NCBI GenBank assembly: GCA_033557465.1
Contig: CM066033.1
Coordinates: forward strand, 908,636,808 to 908,700,807
Reading direction: 5' to 3'
From: Ichthyophis bannanicus
Taxonomy: Eukaryota; Chordata; Amphibia; Gymnophiona; Ichthyophiidae
Length of the DNA stretch: 64,000 nt
The notes under the pieces were generated by a model. The model saw only the letters and a list, made by a program, of their open reading frames with translations. It was not told the DNA's origin and did no database searches. This document shows positions 1 to 10,287 of the stretch, piece after piece (position 1 is the first letter of the stretch; every line of letters starts with the position of its first letter). Both the position numbers and the translations under genes were made by a program.

Positions 1-1092
1 CCTGTACTGACACTTCATACAAAGGGTAATACAAGGATGCCCCATGTACACATCTCACCTTTACTCTCCCGTCTGCTTGGTTCCGGGTGGATCGGTCATG
101 ATCAGTGATGGTCTTCCACAGCTTCTGGGAGACCATGCTCTGGTCTGCTCCAGAGTCAAGCAGTGCTAGAGCTTCTACCCCTTCCACTCAGACCTTTAGC
201 AGAAATCCCTCCCCCAAGTGTTTCTCTCTTCCGGACACTAGGGCAGTGCGTACTTTACAATTTCTGCAGATGTGTCCTACATGGCCACAGTTATAACATT
301 TTCTCCTGGAAAAATTTTCCACATTTTTGTCAGTTACATTCCTCTTAGAGGTCTTTTCTAAGCTCCATAGCTTATCAATGCCAGCCAGCCACCTTTAAAA
401 CGTTGCCTCTAGAGGTCCCGGCTAACTCCACCTCAAAATATCTTTCAGAGAGGTCAGCCGCTTCCTCGGTGGAACTGCATTTCTGGAACATTAGGAAAGC
501 TTTTACCTCGGGAGGCACGGCTTCAAGGTATTGCTCCAAAATGATTGTGTCTATTAAAGAATCCACCGTCCTCCTTTCAGGAGCAAGCCATTTCACCGCT
601 AGTCCCTTCAATCGCTGAAATAGTGCTTTTGGCGTCTCTGTAGGCATAAGCTTAGCTTCTCTGAATAAGCGCTTGTAGTGCATGGGAGTCAAACCCAACC
701 TATCTCTCACAGCGTTTTTTACATCCAGGTAATTGGACGCCAGATCAGCGGGCATTGTTTTGTAGGCCGCTAGTGCCTCACCTGACAGAGACATAGTGAA
801 CCTGACGGCCCACTGGTCAGCCGGCCAGTTAGCTGACTGCTATCCGTTCGAAAGCATCGGCAAAGTCATCAAAATTATCATGTGTTTTAAACTGTCCCAG
901 TGCTAGTGCAGTGCAATTAGGAAGTCCTACCCCCACTTGTAATGAGGGAATAGTTTCCTCTCTGTCCACAGTTTTCTTCACCAGAGCTCCCAGTAGCTCG
1001 AGGAGTGGCTGCTGTTGCGCATTCATTGCGGCTACAGTCTTTTCCTGGATCACCCTCGCTAACTCGCTCTGCACCTTCCACTGAGCTTCCAT
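1..1092 (-). pseudogene. gypsy-like LTR retrotransposon gag-protease, partial and broken
   Basis: On the minus strand, in order: a gag N-terminal segment (1092-829); a capsid-like segment (about 836-375) whose second half resembles the SCAN/gypsy capsid C-terminal domain (FREAKLMPTETPKALFQRLK, then a WLAPERRTVDSLIDTIILEQ-like helix run); a CCHC zinc knuckle (C-x2-C-x4-H-x4-C, plus-strand 257-298); and a retroviral-type aspartic protease with the DSGA active-site motif (plus-strand 146-157). Gag packages element RNA and the protease cleaves the polyprotein. The gag frame breaks near 829-838 and has a stop at 375-377, so this copy is not functional. The element continues past base 1, so RT and integrase are outside the window. 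Directly upstream on the same strand lies its 5' LTR. The Ty3/gypsy assignment is by domain order and capsid resemblance; the clade (Gmr1-like or other) is uncertain. Confidence 0.8.
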
Positions 1093-1479
1093 CTAGCTCT
1101 TGACGTCCTGGGGATCCATCTCGGGTTTCTGTACCTGCAGGGGTAGAAAAAACAGAGGCCCACCAAGTGCGGCACAAAATATTTTCTGCCTCCTTCCTAT
1201 AGCACAGATATTCACACCTTCTCACCAATCTGTCTACTCCCGTGCCCCCTTACTTTTACCTGAGCACGGTGTAGGATCTTGCACTGAGAAAGATGTCTTG
1301 GTGGCTCCAAGTCAGGTTGTATCCGAAGTTCAGGCCGGGCTTTCCTCTTCTCCTCTCAGGATAGCCGAACCTCTCCTGTTCCAGAGGTGATATCCTTTTT
1401 CCTTTTAAAAAGCTGATATCCTTTTCTTAATAATGTCCTTGTACTGTGTTTTAAAAACCCGTAAAACTACACCAATTCC
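1093..1479 (-). other. gypsy-like element leader between 5' LTR and gag
   Basis: This stretch lies between the LTR edge (1480) and the first gag codons. A primer-binding site should sit just inside the LTR. The minus-strand sequence there contains TTGGTGTAGTTTTACGGG, which begins with the TGG typical of such sites, but I could not match it to a particular tRNA. No ORF that I would call real is present. Confidence 0.45.
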
Positions 1480-2979
1480 TGTCACCAGTAGTCCGCCCGT
1501 AGCATAGGCATACGGGATAGATGGCCTGGGGACCCTTTATTGAAAGACTGGAGCAATGCTTTAGGCTTGCATTGCCTCCTGAGAGTTGTAGTATTTTCCC
1601 TTTTCAATAAGATGCAGTTGTGGTGCGAGTGGTACAGGCAATGACAGGCTTTTAATTCCCCTCCCGGGGTGGATTCAGACACAAAATAACTCAGGACAAA
1701 AAGCCATACAGTCTGGTACAAAATAAGAAAGGAAATAATAACAGCTTCTCAACTTAAATCCAAAGTTCCACAGTATTTACAACATACAGTCACTTTGTAT
1801 AAGCAAGGAAAATCCTGTGCTCTTCAACTGCCAGTTTAAACAGCTTTCACATCACCTGGCTCAGCACAGAGACATTATATCATCTGTAACCATTAAAGTA
1901 CAGTCCATTTGGTTATCTGATATTTCTTCTTCCTGAGGATCAATCAGCATTGACTCATGCTGATTCTCTGGTAAGTACAACTTCTGCTTGGTATACAACG
2001 TTTCCAAACTTCCACCCTCTATCTGTTCCTGAGGCTTCTCTATCAAGCCCTCCATGAGATAGGGTTCAGTATTACCATATATCTTAGAATAGCAGAGAGG
2101 AGAGTCACACCCTTTAGGGTTTCTATAAGAGAACTTCTTATAACCACTTTTATCCTTATAGTAATTAGACAGCCTACCTTCTGGCTTAGAGACAGGGGAA
2201 AGTCTGTGCACAGCCTGGTCAGGAAGGGGTTTAAACCTCAGAGGTTTTCCTCTGTACTTAGGCTTTTCCACCTCTTCTTCTGACATGCAAATGTCCTCCA
2301 CTGAATACCTTTCACTCCCTGGAGCTTGCAAGTGCTTCCCAGATAGCTTTACCGGTAACGTTTCCCTCTGTGTGCCTTCCCAATAGGACAATTGCCTGGA
2401 GTTCTTGCCACAGGGTTTTTGGGCCCTGCTCCTCCAATTATTCCTGCTGGTTACTTCCTGTATTTCTCTATCACTCTCAGAATCACAATCCTCTGAGTCA
2501 CTCACGTACTTTCTCTCGTGCTTCCTTCCACACTGAAACACACGTTGCTTCTGAGTCTCAGACTTCAGCTCACTCAGCTTTCCCAGCTGGGTCTGTCCAA
2601 GCTTTCTCTCTCTCTTTCCCTCATTCTCCAGTTCCTCTGCTCCTGCTCTTTGCTTCCCATGCTTTTCTTGCTTCCTTTGCTGCCCTTCACACTGAAACTC
2701 TAATGAGCGTTTCTTATATGTCTGGTTTGAAGCTAATCTAGAACTTCCCCTTCTCAGGTGAAAACTATTGGGCTCAGGAGATGGGGATTGTTTGCTAGCT
2801 GGGCGGGGCTGCTGCACTCGTGGCTGGGTTTGTTTATGTTGCTCCTGGCAACTGGGAGTCCTGTGCTTTGCCTTCCTGTCAGTAACAGACCTACTTCTCT
2901 CAAGTTCCTCTGTTTGCATGGCAAAGGACGTCTCTTCCCCATTACAGTAGTTATTATGTTTTTGAGATGCTTTCTGTCA
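1480..2979 (-). mobile_element. 5' LTR of gypsy-like element, with embedded ORF (copy 1)
   Basis: The boundaries are TGACAG at 2979 (minus-strand start) and GTGACA ending at 1480, giving 1500 bp. The end is placed by similarity to the two solo LTRs in this window, which also end in GTGACA (4842 and 57866) and are 1421 and 1508 bp long. A minus-strand AATAAA near 1540 fits the LTR polyadenylation signal. Gag follows immediately downstream, so this is the 5' LTR. The outer flank interrupts an L2-like LINE reading frame and begins ATAT, matching the AT-rich 4-bp targets of the solo copies. The matching 3' LTR and target duplication are outside the window. Confidence 0.7.
1861..2919 (-). CDS. LTR-encoded charged low-complexity protein (copy 1, 352 aa)
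   Basis: An uninterrupted 352-codon frame from ATG at 2919, lying wholly inside the LTR. The product is rich in K, R, E, Q and S, has no membrane segment or signal peptide, and is probably intrinsically disordered. Near the C-terminus it has YGNTEP and then ISDNQMDC. Similar motifs occur in the other LTR ORFs: YGNT and MEC in the copy at 58291-59373, TLY.K and LSDPEMDC at 5186, and ISDTEDNYMDC at 33596. The frame is in the same phase as the first LTR nucleotide at 2979. I recognise no known domain. The function is unknown; it could be an accessory protein, or the C-terminal part of a longer product that begins in the internal region and enters the 3' LTR. Confidence 0.6.
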   Translation of the reverse strand: MQTEELERSRSVTDRKAKHRTPSCQEQHKQTQPRVQQPRPASKQSPSPEPNSFHLRRGSSRLASNQTYKKRSLEFQCEGQQRKQEKHGKQRAGAEELENEGKRERKLGQTQLGKLSELKSETQKQRVFQCGRKHERKYVSDSEDCDSESDREIQEVTSRNNWRSRAQKPCGKNSRQLSYWEGTQRETLPVKLSGKHLQAPGSERYSVEDICMSEEEVEKPKYRGKPLRFKPLPDQAVHRLSPVSKPEGRLSNYYKDKSGYKKFSYRNPKGCDSPLCYSKIYGNTEPYLMEGLIEKPQEQIEGGSLETLYTKQKLYLPENQHESMLIDPQEEEISDNQMDCTLMVTDDIMSLC

Positions 2980-4841
2980 ATATAATGGAAAGTTGACAAA
3001 GTAACTTGTCCAGTGTAGTAGGTGTCATTGGGTTGAATGCTAAGGGGGTTAGGGAGGATATCATTCTTGTGAGATGGGTCCAGTTTCTCCATATAGTACT
3101 TTGCTAGGGTTTGGGGGTGTAAAACTATTTTGTCTTTGTCAGGGGTGGGCGTACTTGTTAATGATTTAACTTTGGAAAATAATTCTCTCGGTCTGTTGAG
3201 GGATTTGTTGAGTAGGGTAGAATTTCTTCCTTCTGTTTATGGCATCCTTATAAGCTGTTAAAGTCAGCAAGTATTGATTATTGTCATTTTTCTGATTTTG
3301 TGCATCTGTTTATTTAAGTTGAGCACAGTTTTTGTTTTAGTTTCTTTAATTCAGTTGTGTACCAGATTTTCATGGTTTTTTTCTTTGATTTCTTGGGTCT
3401 TAGAGGAGCTAGGGCAGCATCAGTTATGGTAGAATTCCAATTCTGTACAATATCATCCAGATCAGTGAGGGATTGATCTAGCTGGGGTAAAGTATTATTA
3501 AGGAAGGCTTCCTTGTCAAAAGGGTTGAATTTACTATGAAATGTTTGGTGTTCATAATATGTACTTAGGGTATGCGATATGGGTATACAGGTAGTCGACT
3601 TACGACTGATCGACTTTACGACCGGCAGCCCCGTGTCCCAGGCGATGACACTCGCTGCCACATGACACCACTATTTTTTCCCTCCCCTCTTGCCTGCGAT
3701 CAGGAGTCAGTCCAGGAAGCTGCCTCATGCCGGGCAGTCTCGCTAGAAGTTACACGGGGAGGGCAGGGAGCTCTCCAAAATGACTTGCTGGGTCCCAACC
3801 AAAAAGGAAGAAAAATATGGCGTGGGTAAGAGCAATGTTTGTGTCTGTTGCCCTCGGGCTGCAGGGCGGGCACGCGCTCTTCCCAAACCTTTTGGAAGCC
3901 GCCGGTCCCAGGACACTCGGTGCGCCGAGGTTGCTCTTCCTTCTCTGTGCCCTTGCCGCCTGCTTTGTCTGCGTCCTGCTTATTATTAAAGCCTAAATTT
4001 AACATAGGCAGACTTACGACCACGTTGACTTACGACCGGTCTGTTGGAAACAAACGCGGTCGTAAGTCGACGACTACCTGTAATGCATTCTAGAAGGAAA
4101 TGGTCCATCCATGGTGGTGGGGTGGATCTTGGATTTTTATAGTGCATGTCTTGGATGATATTTTGAAGGAAGATGATGTCCAAAGTGTTACCCTTTCTAT
4201 GTGTTGGGAACTGGATGACTTGTTGGAAGCCAATGTCAGACATGGCATTAATGAAGTGGGCCGAGTGGGTGCTGTGGAGAGTTGGGAGATTCAGATCTCC
4301 CAGGATAATATGGGATTTATTTAGTGTTGTTGTGCAAGCTGTTTCCAGTATAGATGCAAGGTTGCCTGGGGAAGCAAAAGGGGGTCTATATATTAAACTA
4401 ATTATCATGTGCTTATTTTCAATGGTTAGTAGGTCCATATCCTCAATGTTTTTGCTAGTACGTAGAGTTGTATTTAGTTCTTTCCTAGCTAGAATTTTCC
4501 CAGACGTTTCACGTAACACCCAGTTGCGGCGAAGGCAATTTCTATCGCTTAGGCCTCAAGTTTTGGCACTGGGTGCTACGTTTTTCCTACGTTTTCTTTG
4601 TAAGTGCCTAATTAATTTTGAAGTTGCTTCGTTTGTTTTTCTTGATGTAACTCACCTGGAAAAATTTTTGATTGATCGGCAGGGCTCAGCAAGGGTAGAT
4701 AGCATTGATATTAGTTCCTCTTGATATATGGCCACAAGGCTTGTTTTCCTGTTAATCTATTCTTGATCTTGATTACAGCTGCTCCCATGATGTGGTCTGC
4801 ATATGCTGTCTTTTGTTCCTATACATTGTATTTCTTGTTAT
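2980..4841 (-). mobile_element. L2-like LINE, endonuclease and linker region, broken
   Basis: Minus-strand frames at 4519-3986, 3661-3314 and 3092-2985 read as one LINE. The first has apurinic endonuclease blocks (IYRPP, then ILGDLNLP, then PTHRKGNTLDIIF), as in L2/CR1-type ORF2. The later parts match the variable linker between endonuclease and reverse transcriptase (RT). The frames are separated by a mariner-type foldback (3588-4080) and by point lesions. Upstream it is interrupted by the solo LTR at 4842-6262; downstream the gypsy LTR at 2979 ends it. It is a dead copy that served as the insertion target for two LTRs and one foldback. Confidence 0.65.
3588..4080. mobile_element. Tc1/mariner-type foldback (MITE), 493 bp
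   Basis: Terminal inverted repeats CAGGTAGTCGACTTACGAC (left) and GTAAGTCGACGACTACCTG (right) are flanked on both sides by TA (3586-3587 and 4081-4082), the hallmark TA target duplication of Tc1/mariner/Tigger elements. The internal sequence is GC-rich and encodes no transposase. It splits the L2-like endonuclease frame, so it inserted after that LINE. Confidence 0.85.
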
Positions 4842-6262
4842 TGTCACAACGCCCCCCTGGTGGCACTGGGATGTCACAGCAGGGAGGGTGGACACAAAAA
4901 TATTTTATGGTGGAGTTTAGCTCAAAGACAGGGCCCAGGTTTTTATAGTCCTGGTAGCCTTCTGGGTAACCAAAGCTCCAAAGAATATAACAGTCCGAGT
5001 GTAGGGAGAATAAAGGCTTTTATTTCCCGTATTGCAAATAGGTTCAATAGCTCAGAATTTACATCAACACAAAAATGTCCTTGCTTCAGGTTGAAAGAAA
5101 AAGAAACATGAACTGAGTTAGACCTGTTAACTTCACAGCAGTACTATAAGAAACACAGATTCAAACCTTCCCCCAGACCACAGCTCTACTCCTCGGCTAA
5201 GGGCTCAAAGTTTTCTGCCAGGCAATAGCTGCAATCCATCTCGGGGTCCGAAAGGTCATCCGGGAATTCCACCTGCATTGGTTCACAGTCAGGAATATCT
5301 AGTGGCTCGCATTCAGGCTTTTTATACAATGTTTGTACGATGTCCCAATGCGCTGCATCCAAAGGTAAGCCTTGGTTTTGTACACCTCTAGAGTGAGGAC
5401 AGTTTCTCTTGCCTACTGTTCTTATACTAGAGAGTTTCTTGTTTGGCACAGGTTTGTATTTTGTAGCACAAATAGTTCTAGAAGGACAGCATTCCTCTAG
5501 GCCCTGCTCCTCCTGCGTCACAGCATTCATAAAATCACAATCAGTAAAATAGTGATTACCTTTCCTTTTGGGTTTATCACGGCCAAGTGAGGGTTGATGC
5601 TTGTTCCTGCTGTGGTTTGGCTTCTCTGACACCAAGGTAGGCCTCCAGTTCTCCGGCCGGCCTTCTGCTGGGGTTAAGCCACATTTGCACCACAGCTTCT
5701 TTCTCTCTGGGCCAGGAATGTTACCTTTCAAAGTAACTCTTTCACCTCCTTCTTGGTTACTCCTCGTTGTGTCTTTCAAAGGTTGCTGGCCTCTGCCAGA
5801 CTCAGGTGCAGGACTCTCTGGCACAGTCCTTCTCCTTCCAGGGTTAGCTTCTTCTTTGTATCTTTCCCACTTGGAAAGTGTATCCTCTCCCCTCTTGGGA
5901 TATTTGAAGCGGATTCCTTCACCTGGTTCTGTTGAGTCTGCTGGGCCAGTTCCTTCTGTCAGGACTCCTATTCCCTGGTCCTTCTCTCCTTCCAGGAAAG
6001 CTCTCCTTTCTCCTTCCAGGGTTAGCTTCCTTTCTGCCTTCTCTGTGTCTCCTGTGTCTGGGCTTTTAAAAGGAATTCTTCCCTTTCTGGATTGGGTGCA
6101 GGCCGGTATTGCATCATTGGCTCTGGGGTGTGACTCCTCAGTCCTCCAGAGGTCCCTCTTGCTCCCCCTATATGGCTCCTCACGATGCTGCAGCCGGTGT
6201 TTGCCTCTTTTTTCTAAGTTAAAAGCATTTTCTTCTGTCTGCAGAGGGTCTGCAGTACCACA
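4842..6262 (-). mobile_element. Solo LTR with embedded ORF (copy 2)
   Basis: A 1421-bp unit that starts TGTGGTACTGCAG (minus strand at 6262) and ends GTTGTGACA at 4842. The exact 4-bp duplication TTAT flanks it (4838-4841 and 6263-6266). A polyadenylation-type signal lies near 5020. There is no internal retroelement sequence, so this is a solo LTR left by recombination between two LTRs. It interrupts the L2-like LINE on the same strand. Confidence 0.8.
5186..6262 (-). CDS. LTR-encoded charged protein, open through the LTR start (copy 2)
   Basis: The minus-strand frame is open from the first nucleotide of the LTR (TGT GGT ACT...) to the stop at 5186, about 358 codons without a break. I found no ATG in the upper part; the first usable start-like codon is a GTG near 5824, leaving 212 residues. 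The lower part is rich in K, R, E and P and ends TLYKK...CEPM...LSDPEMDCSY. That resembles the C-termini of the ORFs at 1861, 33596 and 58291. The open frame across the LTR border suggests the authentic start codon lay upstream, in the internal region before a 3' LTR. Function unknown; no recognised domain. Confidence 0.55.
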   Translation of the reverse strand, partial: CGTADPLQTEENAFNLEKRGKHRLQHREEPYRGSKRDLWRTEESHPRANDAIPACTQSRKGRIPFKSPDTGDTEKAERKLTLEGERRAFLEGEKDQGIGVLTEGTGPADSTEPGEGIRFKYPKRGEDTLSKWERYKEEANPGRRRTVPESPAPESGRGQQPLKDTTRSNQEGGERVTLKGNIPGPERKKLWCKCGLTPAEGRPENWRPTLVSEKPNHSRNKHQPSLGRDKPKRKGNHYFTDCDFMNAVTQEEQGLEECCPSRTICATKYKPVPNKKLSSIRTVGKRNCPHSRGVQNQGLPLDAAHWDIVQTLYKKPECEPLDIPDCEPMQVEFPDDLSDPEMDCSYCLAENFEPLAEE

Positions 6263-6266
6263 TTAT

Positions 6267-7690
6267 ATATATCCGCAATGTGTCCTGTATTTAATTTGGT
6301 TATTGTATGTGACTGAAAAATCTAAATTTAAAAAAAAAAAATGGTTATAGGAATGGTGGGGGTGGTAAGCAAGATGGGTAGTCCCTGTGATGATGTTGGA
6401 TTATAGTGATGTTACAGTGTTGTGATGTAACAGGATGTAGCGATTTGATAGGCAGTGAGTAGGAGTAGTAGCAGGATTAGGTGGAAAAGCATATTGTGTT
6501 TTTCCATTGTGTCTAGTAATATCATAAACCTATTAATATTGTTATTGTTAACTTAAGTAGATAAAAAAATCTGATGAAGAAATGAAACAAAGCGTAATAT
6601 TATGTGGAAGGTTGGAAATCTCCTTCTTGACTTATAGTCAGTAGAGGTATGAGTATTTAATCAATTTAGCAAGTAGAATGCCACTGGAAATGGCATTCTC
6701 AGAGCAAGATATGTATTAGATAACCAGAAAACTGATGAATTAATATTTGCATGCTAAGTAATGGCTAATTAGCTGTAAAATCTCTGCAATGTGGTTTCTA
6801 GATATATCTTATTCTTTGGTTAGAGTCGTGCACAGTAGGAGCTACTACTAATGCAGCCATAAGATTTACTATGTTAGGTGGAGCGGTGATAATACCGAGA
6901 GCTATAGAATTACAGTACAGGTTCAAATCTTTAGTGGCCTGTGTGCTCGTCAGGTTTTTGCATTATGTTCTCTGGTAAGTTCATCAGGTAGTAGTTCAGG
7001 TAGGTAGACAGCTCATGGAAGATCTAATTTGGTTTGAGAAGATTTCTATGCCCGCCTTGGGTCTCCACCAAAGGGCCCTTTGGCATGGTTGTTAGGGGCG
7101 TGCCCACCAGGCATGGGCGTGCCTAAGCACGTGGCTGGCTTTATATCTCTGGTACTGCTTCGATTGGTGCTTTGCTGCAGGAGGGCAGGGGAAAGTTTCT
7201 TCCTGCTCCCCTGTTGCTGATTGCGGCTTTGAGAGCGGTGGTGGATAGCTGGAAAAGGCTGCTCCTAAGCATGCGGCTGGTTTTATGTCCCTGGTGCTGC
7301 GGGGAATAAACCCTGCCCCCCCACCCCATCCACACCCTGGCAGCAGAAAAAAAACAAATGTCCAGGGAAGTTATTCCACCTCGGAGATGGAAAAACCTCC
7401 CAGGACATTTTGCCAGCCCCAGACGTACAGGGCCAACATTAGAATCGGCCCTGTGTGTCCGGGTTCAGCGACTGCCCACTGCCTGCTCACTCGCCGCCCC
7501 ATGCCTCCCATTCTCCGCCCGGTCTAACTTCCCTGCACAACTGGCGGGGAAGTTATTTCGGGTCAGGTGAAGCCACGAATAGTCGGGCCATCCATACCCA
7601 CTATTTGTGGCTCAGAATAACCCCCTTTGTGTCTAACTTGTCAGTGCTTATGCTTTTTCTATTTTATTAATTTGATTACTTCTTGCATTT
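6267..7690. other. No recognised gene; AT-rich then GC-rich stretch
   Basis: I see no convincing ORF or family here. 6267-7060 is AT-rich and holds an A12 run at 6331. 7065-7620 is GC-richer with two direct copies of a GGGAAGTTATT motif (7366 and 7549), possibly parts of an unrecognised repeat. Confidence 0.4.
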
Positions 7691-8068
7691 TTTGAGAGAT
7701 ATTCTTTTGATTCTAATAGCCTCTTTCACCTCATCTTTTAAATATGTGGGCTAGCATTTGATCTTCCTTTCCCTTTTTTAATAGGGGCATACATTCAATC
7801 TGGGTTTCCAAAATGGTATTTTTAAACACCTATACCTGATGTACACTCTTAAACTTTGCAGCTGTTCCTTTGTAATTTTTTTCTAACCATTTCCCTCATT
7901 TTATCATAGTCTATCTTTTGAAAATTAAATGTTAAAGCAGTAGATTTCCTTTGTGTAGTCATTCCAGTTATTAAGTCAAATGTGATCATGTTACGATCAC
8001 TATTGCTCAGTGGTCCCAATATACCTATCTCTCACACAATATCTTATGTTCTTCTAAGGACTAGGGGG

Positions 8069-8190
8069 TCTGTTTACTAGGTGGTGCTAGTGGCTTCCAC
8101 GTGAAATCGAAGCCACTGCCCCATTGAATATAAAGGGGCCACCGCTCCGATTTCGCATGGAAGCCGCTAGCGTAGCTTAGTAAACAGACC
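8069..8190. mobile_element. Short foldback repeat, about 120 bp
   Basis: GGTCTGTTTACTAGG... on the left and ...TTAGTAAACAGACC on the right form long imperfect inverted repeats, with the internal arms also complementary (GTGGCTTCCACGTGAAATCG versus CGATTTCGCATGGAAGCC). CTAG-like bases flank it. It interrupts the CR1-like fragment. Superfamily not assigned. Confidence 0.6.
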
Positions 8191-8285
8191 TCTAGATCTA
8201 AAATAACTTCCTCTCTTGTCAATTCCTGTAGCATATAGCAGTCATTTATTTCATCTAAGAACTTTGCCTCCCTAGCATTTCCTGG

Positions 8286-8815
8286 TGTGGCATTTGTTGT
8301 TGTTATTAAGTGCCATCAAGTTGGTGTCAACTCATGGAGATCCTCTGGATAGTTGTCCTAAACCGTGTTCGGTCTTCAGTCAAGGCTCTGTTGACAGAGT
8401 GGCACCTATAGCTGCTGTTCTTGTATTGATCCCTCTCATTGTTGGCCTTCCTCTTTTGCATTGACCTTCTACTTTGCCAAGCATGATGTCTTTCTCTAAT
8501 TATCTCTCTCTTCACAATTGGAAGTCTTGTCATCCGAGCTTCTAAAGAAAGCTTAGGTTTGATCTCCTCTAGTACTGACTGGTTTGTTCTTTGGGCAGTC
8601 CATGGTATACACAGTATTCGTTGCCAGCACCATAATTGAAAGGCATCAATTTTCTTCCTGTCTATCTTTTTCAGTGTCCAACTTTCACATCCATATGATG
8701 TTAATGAAAATACCATGGATTGAACAAGTCAATCTTTATATGGAGAGAAACATCTCTTCTCTTGAGAATCTTGTCTAAGTCCTTCATAGACATTCTGCCA
8801 AGAGCAATAAGGGGT
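8286..8815 (-). mobile_element. RTE-type LINE, 3' fragment
   Basis: The minus-strand frame at 8716-8327 carries the C-terminal hallmark of RTE/BovB ORF2 (YGCESWTLKKIDRKKIDAF, then WCWQRIL, then NQSVLEEIKP). It ends in a tail near 8290-8340 (ATGGCACTTAATAACAACAAC on the minus strand) shared with the longer RTE at 30640-32160. Its 5' end at about 8815 fuses in frame to the CR1 endonuclease it inserted into, giving a chimeric ORF (9009-8701). Confidence 0.75.
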
Positions 8816-9259
8816 ATGGCATTTATCCAGTCAATATTATGGTAATTGAAATCACCCATTATTATTCTATTGCCAAATGTATCAATTTCCCTAATTTCTG
8901 TTAACATTTCATCATCTGTCTGCTCATTCTGCCCAGGCAGACAGTAGTATATCTCTACCATTATTCTCTTCACCTTCACACATTGAACTTCTATCCATAA
9001 AGATTCCACAATGTCTTCTAAGAGGGAAGAGAACTTCTTTATATGTATTTTCTGATGTGAAGAGCTTGACCAATGTGGGCATTTGATGGAACTTCAAATC
9101 GATGAACATGCTATTCTAACTGGATGATTTTTAACACCCATTGATTGAAGGTTATAAGCAGTTGCTCGGACCATGAATTTTCCACATTCCTTCTCTTTTT
9201 CCACTAGTGAATAAATTGCTCAGCTGTCTCTTGAAGGAAAGTGTCTGCAAACTCCTGCA

Positions 9260-10280
9260 TTTGTGCACAATATTCTGCAAGCACATGCCTTCAAGGAACA
9301 GCTAGTTCAAGATCGACATGAGGGGAAACTATTTTAGACCGAGATCTCAGTGGAACGCAGGATCTGGTTTGAGAAGTAACTGTTTTGGGGCTGCTTGGCA
9401 ATAGCAATCATAACATGATCACATTTGATTTAATAAATGGAGGAAGGATAGCAAGGAAATTCACTGTGCTAGCATTTATCTTTCAAAAAGGACACTATGG
9501 TAAAATGAGGAAAATGGTTAAGAAAATACTAAAAGGAATAACTGCAAAGGTTAAGAGTTTGCATCAGGCCTTGGTGTTATTTAAAAATACATTCTTGGAA
9601 GCACAGACCAGAGTATTCCATGCTTTAAAAAAAGTGGAGGGAAGGCCAAACAGTCAGCATGGCTTACAGAGGAGGTCAGAAAGGCTGTTATAGCTAAGAG
9701 AGAATCTTTCAGAAAATGGAAAAATATTGGCAAGTTAAATGCAAAGCATTGATAAGGCAGGCAAAGAGAAAATTTTAAAAGAAGTTTGCCATGGAAGCAA
9801 AAGCGCATAATAAAAACATTTTCGAGTTCAGGAGGGGTAAAAGATGCACTGAGAGAGGACACAGCCATAATGGATAGACTGAATGAATTTTTTGCTTCAG
9901 TCTTTACTGAAGAAGATGTAGGAAACTTACTCATGCCAGAAATGATATTTAAAGGTGATGTATCAGAGGACTTGAAGCAAATCTCGATAAATCTGGAATA
10001 TGTAATATAGTTAATTGATAAACTAAAGAGTAGCAAAGCACCTGGATCAGATGACATAAATCCCAGGGTGCTGAAAGAATTGAAATATGAGATTGCAGAC
10101 CTACTATTAGTAATCTATGAACTATCATTAAAATCATCTATAGTACCTGAAAATTTAAAAAGTGTTTCAGTGGGGATCTGGGAAACTACAGACCAGTGAG
10201 CCTGTTGTCAGTTCTGGGCAAAATGGTAGAAACCATTATAAAAAACAAAATCACTGAAAATGTAGATAGTCATGGTTTAG
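9260..10280 (+). mobile_element. CR1-like LINE fragment (endonuclease end and RT start), broken
   Basis: The plus strand reads LGNSNHNMITFDLI (9395-9440; endonuclease end), then a basic linker. RT N-terminal motifs follow: FFASVFTEED (9888-9917) and, after one stop, KLKSSKAPGSDDINPRVLKEL (about 10025-10085). It degrades after 10200. It is a dead copy, lying head to head with the minus-strand CR1 fragment at 7690-9110. Confidence 0.65.
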
Positions 10281-10287
10281 TTTCAAA

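Larger units (their letters stand above)
7690..9110 (-). mobile_element. CR1-like LINE endonuclease fragment, broken, with insertions
   Basis: Minus-strand 9010-8816 encodes an endonuclease segment (YYCLPGQNEQ, then IIMGDFNYHNIDW). After an RTE insertion (8286-8815) it resumes with TPGNAREAKFLDEINDCYML at 8285-8190. After a small foldback it continues to a SN(S/D)RNMITFDL-type motif near 8000 and a degraded linker to about 7690. This order matches the CR1 ORF2 apurinic endonuclease and following region. Frames are full of stops; it is a fossil. Confidence 0.6.

Noticed and set aside
5601..6350. Plus-strand 249-codon ORF
   Set aside because: It is the antisense of the LTR-encoded minus-strand frame, which has relatives elsewhere in the window while the plus-strand frame does not.
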